Below the pieces are notes generated by a model. It searched no databases, was not told the origin of the DNA, and worked only from the letters and a program-made list of their open reading frames with translations. From Mycoplasmatota bacterium (GTDB lineage: Bacteria > Bacillota_I > Bacilli_A > Izemoplasmatales > Izemoplasmataceae): a DNA stretch of 35,777 nucleotides. A program made the translations under genes and the position numbers. The stretch is from NCBI GenBank assembly GCA_030595255.1, contig JAUVDP010000010.1, positions 1 to 35,777 of the forward strand, in the 5' to 3' direction. Positions 1 to 6,647 of the stretch are shown here, piece by piece (the stretch's first letter is position 1; each line of letters opens with the position of its first letter).

Positions 1-66
1 AAAAGAATTATGAAATTAATGAAGTAATATTCATTGTTTCTCTTGCTTTTTATCAAAATCATACAA

Positions 67-104
67 AAAAGAGATAATTCTCACTTATGAGTTTTATCTC
101 TTTT
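67..104 (-). terminator. Rho-independent terminator after the small membrane protein
   Basis: An 11-bp AT-rich outer stem (67-77 with 94-104) carries a nested CTCA/TGAG stem. On the minus strand it is followed by a run of T. It lies about 50 nt downstream of the stop of the minus-strand gene that ends at 152. The 66 bases left of it show nothing I can interpret. Confidence 0.75.
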
Positions 105-151
105 CTTATAGTCTTAGTTTTTCAGTGGTCTCGATTTCTCTAGTCTTTTGC

Positions 152-667
152 TTATAAAGTGTTATTAAACAAGAATATAAATACTGTTATAAAAAATATA
201 ATAAATATTAAAATATCGGTAGTGAAAATAAGTTTCATGTTTAACCTTGCAAATACACTCTTTGGTTCAAGCATAGCTCTAAAAGATACAATATTCACAC
301 TTACAGTCATCATTACTAAAACAAATAATACTGTTGAATAAGCAGTAAATACTAAACTAAAATCTTCTCCTGGATCAGTCATAGACATTAGCATTACAAT
401 AGTATATCCCAAAATTGCCCATGGTGAATACATTTGAAAAAATAATCTTTCTTGTTTACTTAAAGCTGATTTTCTAGAATATTTAAATCCAATATAAATG
501 TATATCATAACGACTCCAAAAGCTCTAATAACAATGGATACAGCCATTAAGTATTCAAGTATTCTTTGAAGAATTTCATTTATAAACTGTTCGTTAAATC
601 CTGTAGTATAATAAATAAACATGTAACTAAGAATCGTGAATAAAAGCGTTAATATAATTCTTTTCAT
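152..667 (-). CDS. Small multi-pass membrane protein, unknown function
   Basis: I do not recognise this 171-aa protein. It is very hydrophobic, with about five likely membrane segments (roughly residues 3-21, 38-61, 81-96, 104-129 and 147-168). Short charged loops lie around residues 62-76 (Lys/Arg-rich) and 98-103 (Asp/Glu-rich). There is no obvious catalytic motif and no cleavable signal peptide. The ATG is preceded by a strong GGAGGGG ribosome binding site at good spacing, and a TATAAT -10 box lies at 708-713, so it probably has its own promoter just after the tpiA terminator. It is flanked by terminators on both sides and is therefore likely a single-gene transcript. The start and the reading frame are secure; the function is open. 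Confidence 0.8.
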   Translation of the reverse strand: MKRIILTLLFTILSYMFIYYTTGFNEQFINEILQRILEYLMAVSIVIRAFGVVMIYIYIGFKYSRKSALSKQERLFFQMYSPWAILGYTIVMLMSMTDPGEDFSLVFTAYSTVLFVLVMMTVSVNIVSFRAMLEPKSVFARLNMKLIFTTDILIFIIFFITVFIFLFNNTL

Positions 668-707
668 AACTTACCCCTCCATATTAATAAATTAATACAA
701 TACTACC

Positions 708-713
708 ATTATA
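708..713 (-). promoter_or_regulatory. Putative -10 box of the small membrane protein gene
   Basis: TATAAT on the minus strand, about 40 nt upstream of the start codon at 667 and downstream of the tpiA terminator. The -35 region at 17 bp (TATTTG) is weak, so this rests mainly on the -10 and its position. Confidence 0.45.
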
Positions 714-737
714 CAGTGTTTTATTAGTTTCAAATAT

Positions 738-767
738 AAAAGTTGATTTCATTTGAAATCAACTTTT
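738..767 (-). terminator. Rho-independent terminator after tpiA
   Basis: A perfect 13-bp stem (738-750 with 755-767) has a 4-nt loop and is followed on the minus strand by a T/A-rich tract. It lies 10 nt beyond the tpiA stop and closes the pgk-tpiA operon. Confidence 0.85.
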
Positions 768-776
768 ATTATTTTA

Positions 777-1535
777 TTACTTTTTAACTCCAGCATTTAC
801 TAATGCTAAGAAGCTTTCAGGGTCAAGACTAGCTCCACCAACAAGTGCTCCATCAATATCAGATGTTGCAAGTAATTCTTTAATGTTACCAGGTTTAACA
901 GATCCACCATATTGAATACGTATAGCTTCAGCTGTTTCTTTTCCATATAAATCTTTTACTACTCCTCTAATAGCTTTAATAGTTTCATTAGCCATTTCAG
1001 AAGTAGCTGTTTTACCTGTTCCAATAGCCCAAATAGGTTCATAAGCAAGAACTAATGATTTAACTTGTTCAGTACCTAAACCTTTTAAATCAAGCTCTAC
1101 TTGATTTCTAACAAAATCATTAGTATCATTCGCTTCTCTAACTTCTAAGCTCTCTCCAACACATAAAATAGGTTTTAAGCCATATCTAAATGCTTGATGT
1201 AACTTCTTATTAATAGCTCCATCAGTTTCATTGAAATAAGCTCTTCTTTCACTATGTCCAATAATTACATATTCAACACCAATATTTTCTAGTAATGGTG
1301 CACTAACTTCACCAGTATATGCTCCACTATCTAAGTAATGCATATTTTGAGCTCCTATTCTTAAGTTATCTCCTTGTCTTTTAACAAGATCTCTTAATAT
1401 AGGTGATTGAGCACATACAACACTATCAACAAACTCAGTTGATGGTAATTTCATATTTATATTATAAACAAATTGTAATGCCTCATCTCTAGTTTTAAAC
1501 ATTTTCCAGTTTCCTGCGATAATTGGTTTTCTCAT
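777..1535 (-). CDS. tpiA: Triosephosphate isomerase
   Basis: This enzyme interconverts dihydroxyacetone phosphate and glyceraldehyde-3-phosphate in glycolysis and gluconeogenesis, and acts in the cytosol. The 252-aa length is typical of the TIM-barrel family. Visible signatures are GNWKMF with the substrate-binding Lys11, the electrophile His94 in IIGHSERR, and the catalytic base Glu166 in [11 protein letters not shown], followed by the flexible phosphate-gripping loop. A phosphate-binding GGS motif lies near residue 211. It is the last gene of the minus-strand pgk / XRE-cupin / ptsH / tpiA unit, starts 11 nt after ptsH, and is followed by a strong terminator. The identification is secure. 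Confidence 0.99.
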   Translation of the reverse strand: MRKPIIAGNWKMFKTRDEALQFVYNINMKLPSTEFVDSVVCAQSPILRDLVKRQGDNLRIGAQNMHYLDSGAYTGEVSAPLLENIGVEYVIIGHSERRAYFNETDGAINKKLHQAFRYGLKPILCVGESLEVREANDTNDFVRNQVELDLKGLGTEQVKSLVLAYEPIWAIGTGKTATSEMANETIKAIRGVVKDLYGKETAEAIRIQYGGSVKPGNIKELLATSDIDGALVGGASLDPESFLALVNAGVKK

Positions 1536-1546
1536 TATTTTTCTTC

Positions 1547-1792
1547 CTAACCTAATAGTTTTACGATTTCGTCAATAGCAATTTCTGCTTGTTCACCATT
1601 CGCAACTAATTTTATATTTTCGCCACTTGGAATAGCTAGTGACATCAATCCTAAAATTGATTTAGCATCTACAACTTGATCATTATAGTAAAGTTTAACA
1701 TCTACTGAATATTTAGTAGCTAACTGAACTAATTTAGAAGCTATTTTAGCATGTAATCCTACAGTACTTTTTAATATGATTTCTTTTTGCAT
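1547..1792 (-). CDS. ptsH: HPr-family phosphocarrier protein with altered active-site loop
   Basis: HPr passes phosphate from enzyme I to the sugar-specific EII proteins of the phosphotransferase system. In Firmicutes, HPr phosphorylated on Ser46 is also the CcpA corepressor. This 81-aa protein spans the whole HPr fold. The phosphorylatable histidine is present (GLHA, His14), but the residues after it are Lys16-Ile17 instead of the near-invariant Arg-Pro. The regulatory serine (Ser45 in [16 protein letters not shown]) is kept, so it is not a Crh protein, which lacks the His. It sits between the XRE-cupin regulator (12-nt gap) and tpiA (11-nt gap), so it is co-transcribed with glycolytic genes and not with ptsI. 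It could be the main HPr or a specialised regulatory paralogue. Confidence 0.93.
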   Translation of the reverse strand: MQKEIILKSTVGLHAKIASKLVQLATKYSVDVKLYYNDQVVDAKSILGLMSLAIPSGENIKLVANGEQAEIAIDEIVKLLG

Positions 1793-1804
1793 AATAATTA
1801 CCCT

Positions 1805-2353
1805 CTAGAACATCGGTGGAGTACTTACCCAAAGAACTACCGATTTCTCTTTCTCATTATTTTCCAAGTAATGAAATTTGTTCGCATTATAATAAAACGA
1901 TTCACCTTCATTAACTGTATATTTCTTTTTACCAACTCTCAAAGTAATAGAGCCCTTTAGAACGTATCCAAATTCTTCACCATTGTGTGGTTGATCCTCA
2001 GGACTTTTTCCAAATGGTTCTAACTCTAATATAATTGGTTCCATTTCATATTTCTGTGCATTGGGTACTATCCAAGTAATTTTATTCTTAAGCTCTTCAT
2101 CTATTTTCTCATAAAAGTCTTTTTTAGTAAATACATAAGCTTCATCAAGAGATTCATCAAAGAACTCACCGAGGCTACTTCCAAGTACTTCTAAGATATC
2201 AGTTAATGTTGAAATTGAAGGTGAAGTTAAGTTGTTTTCTATCTGTGATATAAAACCTTTAGTTAACTCACATCTATTAGCTAGTTCAACTTGTGTTAAA
2301 CCATTTTCAAGTCTTAACTGTTTAATCTTAATTCCAATTTCATTTATTAACAT
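1805..2353 (-). CDS. XRE-family transcriptional regulator with C-terminal cupin domain
   Basis: A 182-aa two-domain regulator. Residues about 7-61 form a lambda-repressor-type helix-turn-helix (RLENGLTQVELANRCELTKG followed by ISQIENN). Residues about 108-178 form a small beta-barrel cupin (EPFGKSPEDQPHNGEEFGYVLKG, then a tail ending in HYLENNEKEKSVVLWVSTP, named here in pieces), which usually senses a small ligand. Family members (PuuR/SutR-like) are typically local regulators of metabolic genes. The ATG lies one base after the pgk stop with no clear Shine-Dalgarno, so translation is probably coupled to pgk. ptsH follows after 12 nt. The context suggests it senses a metabolite and controls this glycolytic operon, but ligand and target are inference. 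Confidence 0.92.
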   Translation of the reverse strand: MLINEIGIKIKQLRLENGLTQVELANRCELTKGFISQIENNLTSPSISTLTDILEVLGSSLGEFFDESLDEAYVFTKKDFYEKIDEELKNKITWIVPNAQKYEMEPIILELEPFGKSPEDQPHNGEEFGYVLKGSITLRVGKKKYTVNEGESFYYNANKFHYLENNEKEKSVVLWVSTPPMF

Positions 2354-2354
2354 A

Positions 2355-3548
2355 TTATAATTCGTCTATACAAGTAACACCAGGTAAAGCTTTACCTTCT
2401 AAGTATTCAAGTGATGCTCCACCACCAGTAGAAATATGAGTCATTTTATCAGCATATCCATTTTGGATAACTGCGGCAGCACTATCTCCACCACCAATAA
2501 TTGTAGTAGCATCATCTAAACTAGCTAATGCTTCACAAATACCAATAGTTCCTCCAGCGAAGTTAGGGAATTCAAATACTCCCATAGGTCCATTCCATAC
2601 AACTGTTTTAGCGTCTTTTAATATTTCACTAAATTTAGTTAATGTTTTAGGTCCGATATCTAATCCCATTTCATCAGATTGAATATCATCAAATGCAGCA
2701 ATTCTAATTTCTGCGTCATTACTAAATTCTTTAGTTACTTTAATATCATCAACAAGTACTAATTTACCTTTACCTGCTTCTAATAACTCTGTAGCTAAAT
2801 CTAGTTTATCTAACTCACAAATTGAAGTTCCTACTTCAAGTCCTAATGATTTAAAGAATGTATAACTCATTCCACCACCAATTAAGATTTTATCAGCTTT
2901 ATTTAATAAATTTTTAATAACTCCTATTTTATCTCCAACTTTTGCTCCACCAAGAATAGCAACAAAAGGTCTTTCAGGTACATCAACAGCTTCACCAATA
3001 AATTTAATTTCTTTTTCAAGTAAGAATCCAGCAGCTACTTCAGCAATATTAGCAGCAATACCAACATTAGAAGCATGACTTCTATGTGCAGTACCAAATG
3101 CGTCATTAACGAACATATCCCCTAAAGATGCCCAGTATTTACCAAGTTCAGGATCATTCTTAGATTCTTTCTTACCATCAATGTCTTCAAAACGAGTGTT
3201 TTCAAACATTAATACTTCCCCATTGTTTAATGCTTTAATAGCAGTTTCAAGTTCAACTCCTCTTGTATAAGGAACAAACTTAACTTGTTTACCTAAATAT
3301 TCTTCAAGTTTTTTAGCAACAGGATTTAAACTCTTCCCAGCTTTATCTTCTTCAGTTTTAACTCTTCCTAAATGACTAAATAAAACAACTTTAGCGTTAT
3401 TACTAAGTAAGTGATTAATTGTAGGTAATGCTTGAACTATTCTGTTGTCATCTGTAATTACAGAATCTTTCATAGGTACGTTGAAATCAACTCTAACTAA
3501 GACAGTTTTTCCTTCAACGTTTAAATCAGTAACAATTTTCTTTGCCAT
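2355..3548 (-). CDS. pgk: Phosphoglycerate kinase
   Basis: This enzyme transfers phosphate between 1,3-bisphosphoglycerate and ADP, giving 3-phosphoglycerate and ATP in glycolysis. Signatures include [10 protein letters not shown] near the N-terminus, the SHLGR substrate motif, [12 protein letters not shown] in the hinge region, and the nucleotide-binding GGGDSAAA and [13 protein letters not shown] motifs near the C-terminus. I start it at the MAKK methionine (3548), giving 397 aa, because a perfect GGAGG lies 8 nt upstream. The in-frame ATG at 3563 has that GGAGG inside its own first codons and would be an artefact. It leads the operon with the XRE-cupin gene, ptsH and tpiA. No gap (GAPDH) gene is adjacent in this window. 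Confidence 0.98.
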   Translation of the reverse strand: MAKKIVTDLNVEGKTVLVRVDFNVPMKDSVITDDNRIVQALPTINHLLSNNAKVVLFSHLGRVKTEEDKAGKSLNPVAKKLEEYLGKQVKFVPYTRGVELETAIKALNNGEVLMFENTRFEDIDGKKESKNDPELGKYWASLGDMFVNDAFGTAHRSHASNVGIAANIAEVAAGFLLEKEIKFIGEAVDVPERPFVAILGGAKVGDKIGVIKNLLNKADKILIGGGMSYTFFKSLGLEVGTSICELDKLDLATELLEAGKGKLVLVDDIKVTKEFSNDAEIRIAAFDDIQSDEMGLDIGPKTLTKFSEILKDAKTVVWNGPMGVFEFPNFAGGTIGICEALASLDDATTIIGGGDSAAAVIQNGYADKMTHISTGGGASLEYLEGKALPGVTCIDEL

Positions 3549-3580
3549 TATAAATACCTCCAAATTTTTTCTTCAAATAC

Positions 3581-3586
3581 ATTATA
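3581..3586 (-). promoter_or_regulatory. Putative -10 box of the pgk operon
   Basis: TATAAT on the minus strand, 33 nt upstream of the pgk ATG. The best -35 at 17-bp spacing (TAGATT) is poor, so the promoter may need an activator. No hairpin terminator is seen between comK and pgk, so some read-through from comK is possible. Confidence 0.45.
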
Positions 3587-3623
3587 CTAAAAATACACTA
3601 TAAAATCTATTAATATCACGTAA

Positions 3624-3637
3624 TGAAAACACTTTCT
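3624..3637. promoter_or_regulatory. Weak cre-like (CcpA) site upstream of the pgk promoter
   Basis: TGAAAACACTTTCT fits the catabolite-responsive-element consensus TGWAARCGYTWNCW at 13 of 14 positions. The mismatch replaces the central, strongly conserved G, so the call is tentative. The site would lie upstream of the -35 region, where CcpA activates rather than represses in known Firmicute glycolytic and overflow operons. Confidence 0.25.
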
Positions 3638-3651
3638 TTTTAGAACTATTT

Positions 3652-4065
3652 TTAATAACTTAGATATTCTAATACTTTTTGAATTCTTGCGTGTTGTTTT
3701 CTAACTTTATGAATACTTACTTCTAACTTAATTTCAGAAAGATTAGTAAATATAAATTTTGTATACCCAATACCCATCATTTTGACACTTAAAACCTCAT
3801 TAAAGTTTACAAATACTGTATCATACACTCTAATAGACTTAACTGGATATAAAAATATTTCCTTATCTACATAGATAGGAATATTGTTATTTTCACCTAA
3901 TAACATACTTAAAGCTTCTCTTCTACCATCGTAAGTAGAAAGGTTTTTCATACATAATTTATTAATATACTTCTTTAAACTAGTATTCAATATTTTTGAT
4001 CCATTTCCCGTATTTACTTCAATACCTTCTTCATGTCTTTTTATATAATTCACTATATCACCCAT
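3652..4065 (-). CDS. comK: ComK-like competence transcription factor, short form
   Basis: ComK is the master activator of DNA-uptake genes in Bacillus and binds paired A/T boxes. This 137-aa protein matches the core of the family. In order it shows a Cys-containing segment leading into LSTYDGRREA (the Y-x-GR block), IPIYVDKEIFLYPV (the PI-VD-FLFP block), FVNFNEV, then FTNLSEIKLEVS (FSNGK-like) and a basic tail, KVRKQHARIQK. It is clearly shorter than the about 190-aa B. subtilis protein and lacks most of the N- and C-terminal extensions. No Shine-Dalgarno precedes the ATG. It lies 103 nt upstream of pgk on the same strand, with the msmX terminator behind it. Whether it still drives competence is unknown. 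Confidence 0.85.
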   Translation of the reverse strand: MGDIVNYIKRHEEGIEVNTGNGSKILNTSLKKYINKLCMKNLSTYDGRREALSMLLGENNNIPIYVDKEIFLYPVKSIRVYDTVFVNFNEVLSVKMMGIGYTKFIFTNLSEIKLEVSIHKVRKQHARIQKVLEYLSY

Positions 4066-4139
4066 ATATATAATACTGATATAGTTACATTTTTCTACAC
4101 TATATGTATTGAAATATTCAATAATTTATCAAACTAAAA

Positions 4140-4165
4140 AAAAGACAAACCATAGTTTGTCTTTT
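4140..4165 (-). terminator. Rho-independent terminator after msmX
   Basis: A perfect 11-bp stem (4140-4150 with 4155-4165) and 4-nt loop is followed on the minus strand by eight T residues. It lies 6 nt past the stop of the ABC ATPase gene. Confidence 0.92.
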
Positions 4166-4171
4166 AAATCG

Positions 4172-5281
4172 TTAATTTACGTTATCTTTTAATCTTAATT
4201 CACTTTCAGGATCAAAGAAATGAGCTTGAGATAAGTCAAATGCTAGTTCAATATCATCACCAATATGGATATTAGTACGCGCTTTAACTTTAGCAACAAT
4301 TTCCGTATTACCTACTTTAGCATGAACATTTGAATCTGCCCCAAGTAACTCTGATACATCTACTTTTAATTTAACTATTGAATCTTTAAATCTAGCTTTA
4401 TCATTTTCATTATCATAAATGTTTTCAGGTCTAAGTCCCATGATAACTTCTTTATTTAAAAACTTATTAACTTTTAATAATTCTATTTTTTCTTCAGGAA
4501 CTAACATATTAAATCCTTCACCAATAAAACGTCCTTTTTCCACTTTACCTACAACAAAGTTCATCGGAGGTGTTCCCATAAATCCACCTACAAACAAGTT
4601 GTTAGGATTATCATAAATATCTTTAGGAGCTCCAACTTGTTGGATATATCCATCTTTCATAACAACAATTCTAGTAGCCATTGTCATTGCTTCTATTTGA
4701 TCATGTGTTACATAAACTGTAGTAGTTCCAATTCTTTCATGTAATTTAATAATTTCAGCACGCATTTGAACACGTAACTTAGCATCTAAGTTTGAAAGTG
4801 GCTCATCCATTAAGAATACTTTAGCATCACGTACAATTGCACGCCCTAACGCTACACGTTGTCTTTGTCCACCAGATAATGCTTTTGGTTTACGGTCTAA
4901 ATATGGAGCAAGTCCTAAAATATCAGCTGCATTTTGAACTCTTCTTTCAATTTCATCTTTAGGCATTTTTCGGAGTTTTAATCCAAAAGCCATATTATCA
5001 TAAACAGTCATATGAGGATATAATGCGTAAGATTGGAATACCATCGCAATATTTCTATCTTTAGGTGCAACATCATTTACTAAAACATCATCAATATATA
5101 ATTCTCCTTTAGTAATTTCTTCTAATCCAGCAACCATTCTTAGTGTTGTAGATTTCCCACAACCAGAAGGTCCTACAAATACGATAAATTCTTTATCTTT
5201 AACATTTAAAGTAAAATCAAATACTGCTTGAACACCATTATCATAAACTTTATCTAATCCTTTAAATTGTAACTCTGCCAT
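4172..5281 (-). CDS. msmX: ABC transporter ATP-binding protein, MsmX/UgpC/MalK type
   Basis: The cytosolic ATPase subunit that energises sugar ABC importers; in Firmicutes one such protein often serves several permeases. The nucleotide-binding domain shows Walker A GPSGCGKST (37-45), Q-loop Gln83, signature LSGGQ (135-139), Walker B VFLMDE (155-160) and a switch His in YVTHDQ. A C-terminal TOBE/OB regulatory domain follows from about residue 240, giving 369 aa, the usual MalK-type length. No permease or solute-binding gene is next to it, which fits the shared-ATPase role. It has a good ribosome binding site (AAGGAGAT, 8 nt before ATG), its own promoter at 5317-5345, and its own terminator. 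Choosing msmX over ugpC/malK as the name is a matter of context. Confidence 0.95.
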   Translation of the reverse strand: MAELQFKGLDKVYDNGVQAVFDFTLNVKDKEFIVFVGPSGCGKSTTLRMVAGLEEITKGELYIDDVLVNDVAPKDRNIAMVFQSYALYPHMTVYDNMAFGLKLRKMPKDEIERRVQNAADILGLAPYLDRKPKALSGGQRQRVALGRAIVRDAKVFLMDEPLSNLDAKLRVQMRAEIIKLHERIGTTTVYVTHDQIEAMTMATRIVVMKDGYIQQVGAPKDIYDNPNNLFVGGFMGTPPMNFVVGKVEKGRFIGEGFNMLVPEEKIELLKVNKFLNKEVIMGLRPENIYDNENDKARFKDSIVKLKVDVSELLGADSNVHAKVGNTEIVAKVKARTNIHIGDDIELAFDLSQAHFFDPESELRLKDNVN

Positions 5282-5316
5282 AAAATTTCATCTCCTTATA
5301 TTTTCACACTGACTAT

Positions 5317-5345
5317 ATTATATAAAAAACAGTGGGATTTATCTA
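5317..5345 (-). promoter_or_regulatory. Putative msmX promoter overlapping the upstream terminator
   Basis: -10 TATAAT (5317-5322) and -35 TAGATA (5340-5345) are separated by 17 bp on the minus strand. The -35 lies inside the hairpin that terminates the upstream gene, so the two signals share sequence. Confidence 0.6.
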
Positions 5346-5373
5346 TGTGCAATATGCACAAACCCACTGTTTT
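5326..5373 (-). terminator. Terminator after the PucR-type HTH gene
   Basis: An 11-bp outer stem (5326-5336 with 5363-5373) and a nested TGTGC/GCACA stem (46-50 and 56-60 of this block) are followed on the minus strand by T6. It immediately follows and slightly overlaps the stop codon region of the gene ending at 5372. Confidence 0.82.
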
Positions 5374-5938
5374 AGTACTTATAGAGTAAATATACTGCAT
5401 TTGCTCCTTTAAATGTCTTCACATTAATTTTAGTTGCTTCAATAAAATTATCAATCCGATAATTCAAAGTATTCCGATGCATATATAATTTCTTTGAAGT
5501 AGAACTTGAATTCATATTATTTTCAATAAACTCTAATACAGTATGTACTACCTCACTATTTACATTCCTATTAATATAGTCTAAGATCTTTTTCTTTAAA
5601 GCTTGATTATTCCTCACAACACTATAAGTTACAATATCTTCAAAATAATATACTCCATGAGGAATCTCTTTAATAAACGATTTAATATCATTACTTAACT
5701 CAAACTCATTCTCAAAGTAAGGCTCTAAAAACATCGTAATATTACTATCAAAATCTTCAAGTATTAACTCACTAAATCCTCCTAAATCAATTGGTTCAGG
5801 ATTATAATAGTCATTATCAAGTAAAGTAATCACATCTTCTTTAACTGATTCTATAGTAAAAGAAGAACCTAGACTACTAAACAGTTCTATAATTTCTTCA
5901 CTAATTGATTCTTGATAAACAAATACTTTTCTTTTCAT
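5372..5938 (-). CDS. PucR/CdaR-type C-terminal HTH protein, probable regulator
   Basis: A 188-aa protein. Residues about 134-188 match the PucR C-terminal helix-turn-helix: a helix ending in FIENN, then the recognition segment LYMHRNTLNYRID and the tail YLLYKY. The first 130 residues are acidic and I do not recognise them; they lack an obvious GGDEF-like or sugar-diacid-sensing domain. The start at 5938 is chosen for GAGGTG five bases upstream. A longer start at 5959 would overlap the preceding gene. It follows a membrane protein gene by 13 nt and precedes the orphan sugar ATPase, so control of sugar or nitrogen uptake is plausible but unproven. Confidence 0.82.
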   Translation of the reverse strand: MKRKVFVYQESISEEIIELFSSLGSSFTIESVKEDVITLLDNDYYNPEPIDLGGFSELILEDFDSNITMFLEPYFENEFELSNDIKSFIKEIPHGVYYFEDIVTYSVVRNNQALKKKILDYINRNVNSEVVHTVLEFIENNMNSSSTSKKLYMHRNTLNYRIDNFIEATKINVKTFKGANAVYLLYKY

Positions 5939-5951
5939 AAAGTCACCTCGA

Positions 5952-6572
5952 TTAGGCATTTTCTATTTCATTCAATTCCTTATCTTTAAAAGGATATATC
6001 GTATAATAAACAGCCACTAGTATTAAAGGAATAACAAACCAAGTCATATGACTTAATTCAATAGAACTTACATATTCTTGGAATTCTTCTCCATCAAAAT
6101 CCATCTTAATAATAAACTGAAGATAAAAAAGAAATAAACCTTCTATTAGTATCAATAATGCCGTTTTATCAACTTTGATTATAACATTTTTATATGTCTT
6201 AACCATAATTATAAGAATTAGAATTGGATATATCAAGACAGATGTCCCCATTACTCCCCAATATATTAATAATGATGATTCATATACATAAATTATATCA
6301 TTTAATAGGATAACATATAAAAATATGTACATTATTTTAACAACTGTATTGACTATTAAAATAATTAATCCTAAAACACTAAAATTCCTAATTACAAACA
6401 CAATATAAACAAATAAATCAATTATTATTAAAATGAAAAAGAATACTTGAATATGTTCATTATTTCTCATATAACTTCCAAAAAGGAGTTCTGAGACTAG
6501 TATAAAAATAACAGTAAAAACAACTAAAAAAATACGTTTTGCATTAATCGATGTTCTAAAGTTTTCAATCAT
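5952..6572 (-). CDS. Multi-pass membrane protein, unknown function
   Basis: I do not recognise this 206-aa protein. About six hydrophobic spans can be drawn (near residues 13-32, 43-62, 65-88, 99-126, 138-158 and 174-195), with an acidic loop MDFDGEEFQEYVSS before the last one and a charged C-terminus. The start at 6572 is chosen because AGGGGGT lies about 7 nt upstream; the ATG at 6596 would overlap the -10 box. It is the first gene of a two-gene unit with the PucR-type HTH protein and could be its membrane partner or signal input, which is only inference from position. Confidence 0.78.
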   Translation of the reverse strand: MIENFRTSINAKRIFLVVFTVIFILVSELLFGSYMRNNEHIQVFFFILIIIDLFVYIVFVIRNFSVLGLIILIVNTVVKIMYIFLYVILLNDIIYVYESSLLIYWGVMGTSVLIYPILILIIMVKTYKNVIIKVDKTALLILIEGLFLFYLQFIIKMDFDGEEFQEYVSSIELSHMTWFVIPLILVAVYYTIYPFKDKELNEIENA

Positions 6573-6594
6573 ACAATAACCCCCTATTACATAC

Positions 6595-6603
6595 ATTATA
6601 TCA
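6595..6603 (-). promoter_or_regulatory. Extended -10 promoter of the membrane protein/PucR-type unit
   Basis: TGATATAAT on the minus strand is an extended -10 element (TG-N-TATAAT), placed directly after the tkt terminator and 23 nt before the start codon. The -35 at 17 bp is only a T run, which is common for extended -10 promoters. Confidence 0.55.
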
Positions 6604-6620
6604 TATGTATATTATTAAAA

Positions 6621-6643
6621 AAAGCCCTGAAATTCAGGGCTTT
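6621..6643 (-). terminator. Rho-independent terminator after tkt
   Basis: A perfect 10-bp GC-containing stem (6621-6630 with 6634-6643) and 3-nt loop is followed on the minus strand by a run of seven T. It lies 5 nt before the end of tkt in map terms, overlapping the region just past its stop. Confidence 0.93.
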
Positions 6644-6647
6644 ACGT

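Noticed and set aside
1-66. AT-rich left edge
   Set aside because: No open frame, hairpin or motif that can be supported in this short piece.
4108-4122. Inverted repeat ATTGAA-ATA-TTCAAT upstream of comK
   Set aside because: A 6-bp A/T-rich palindrome in very AT-rich DNA can arise by chance; it does not match ComK paired boxes or another operator I know.
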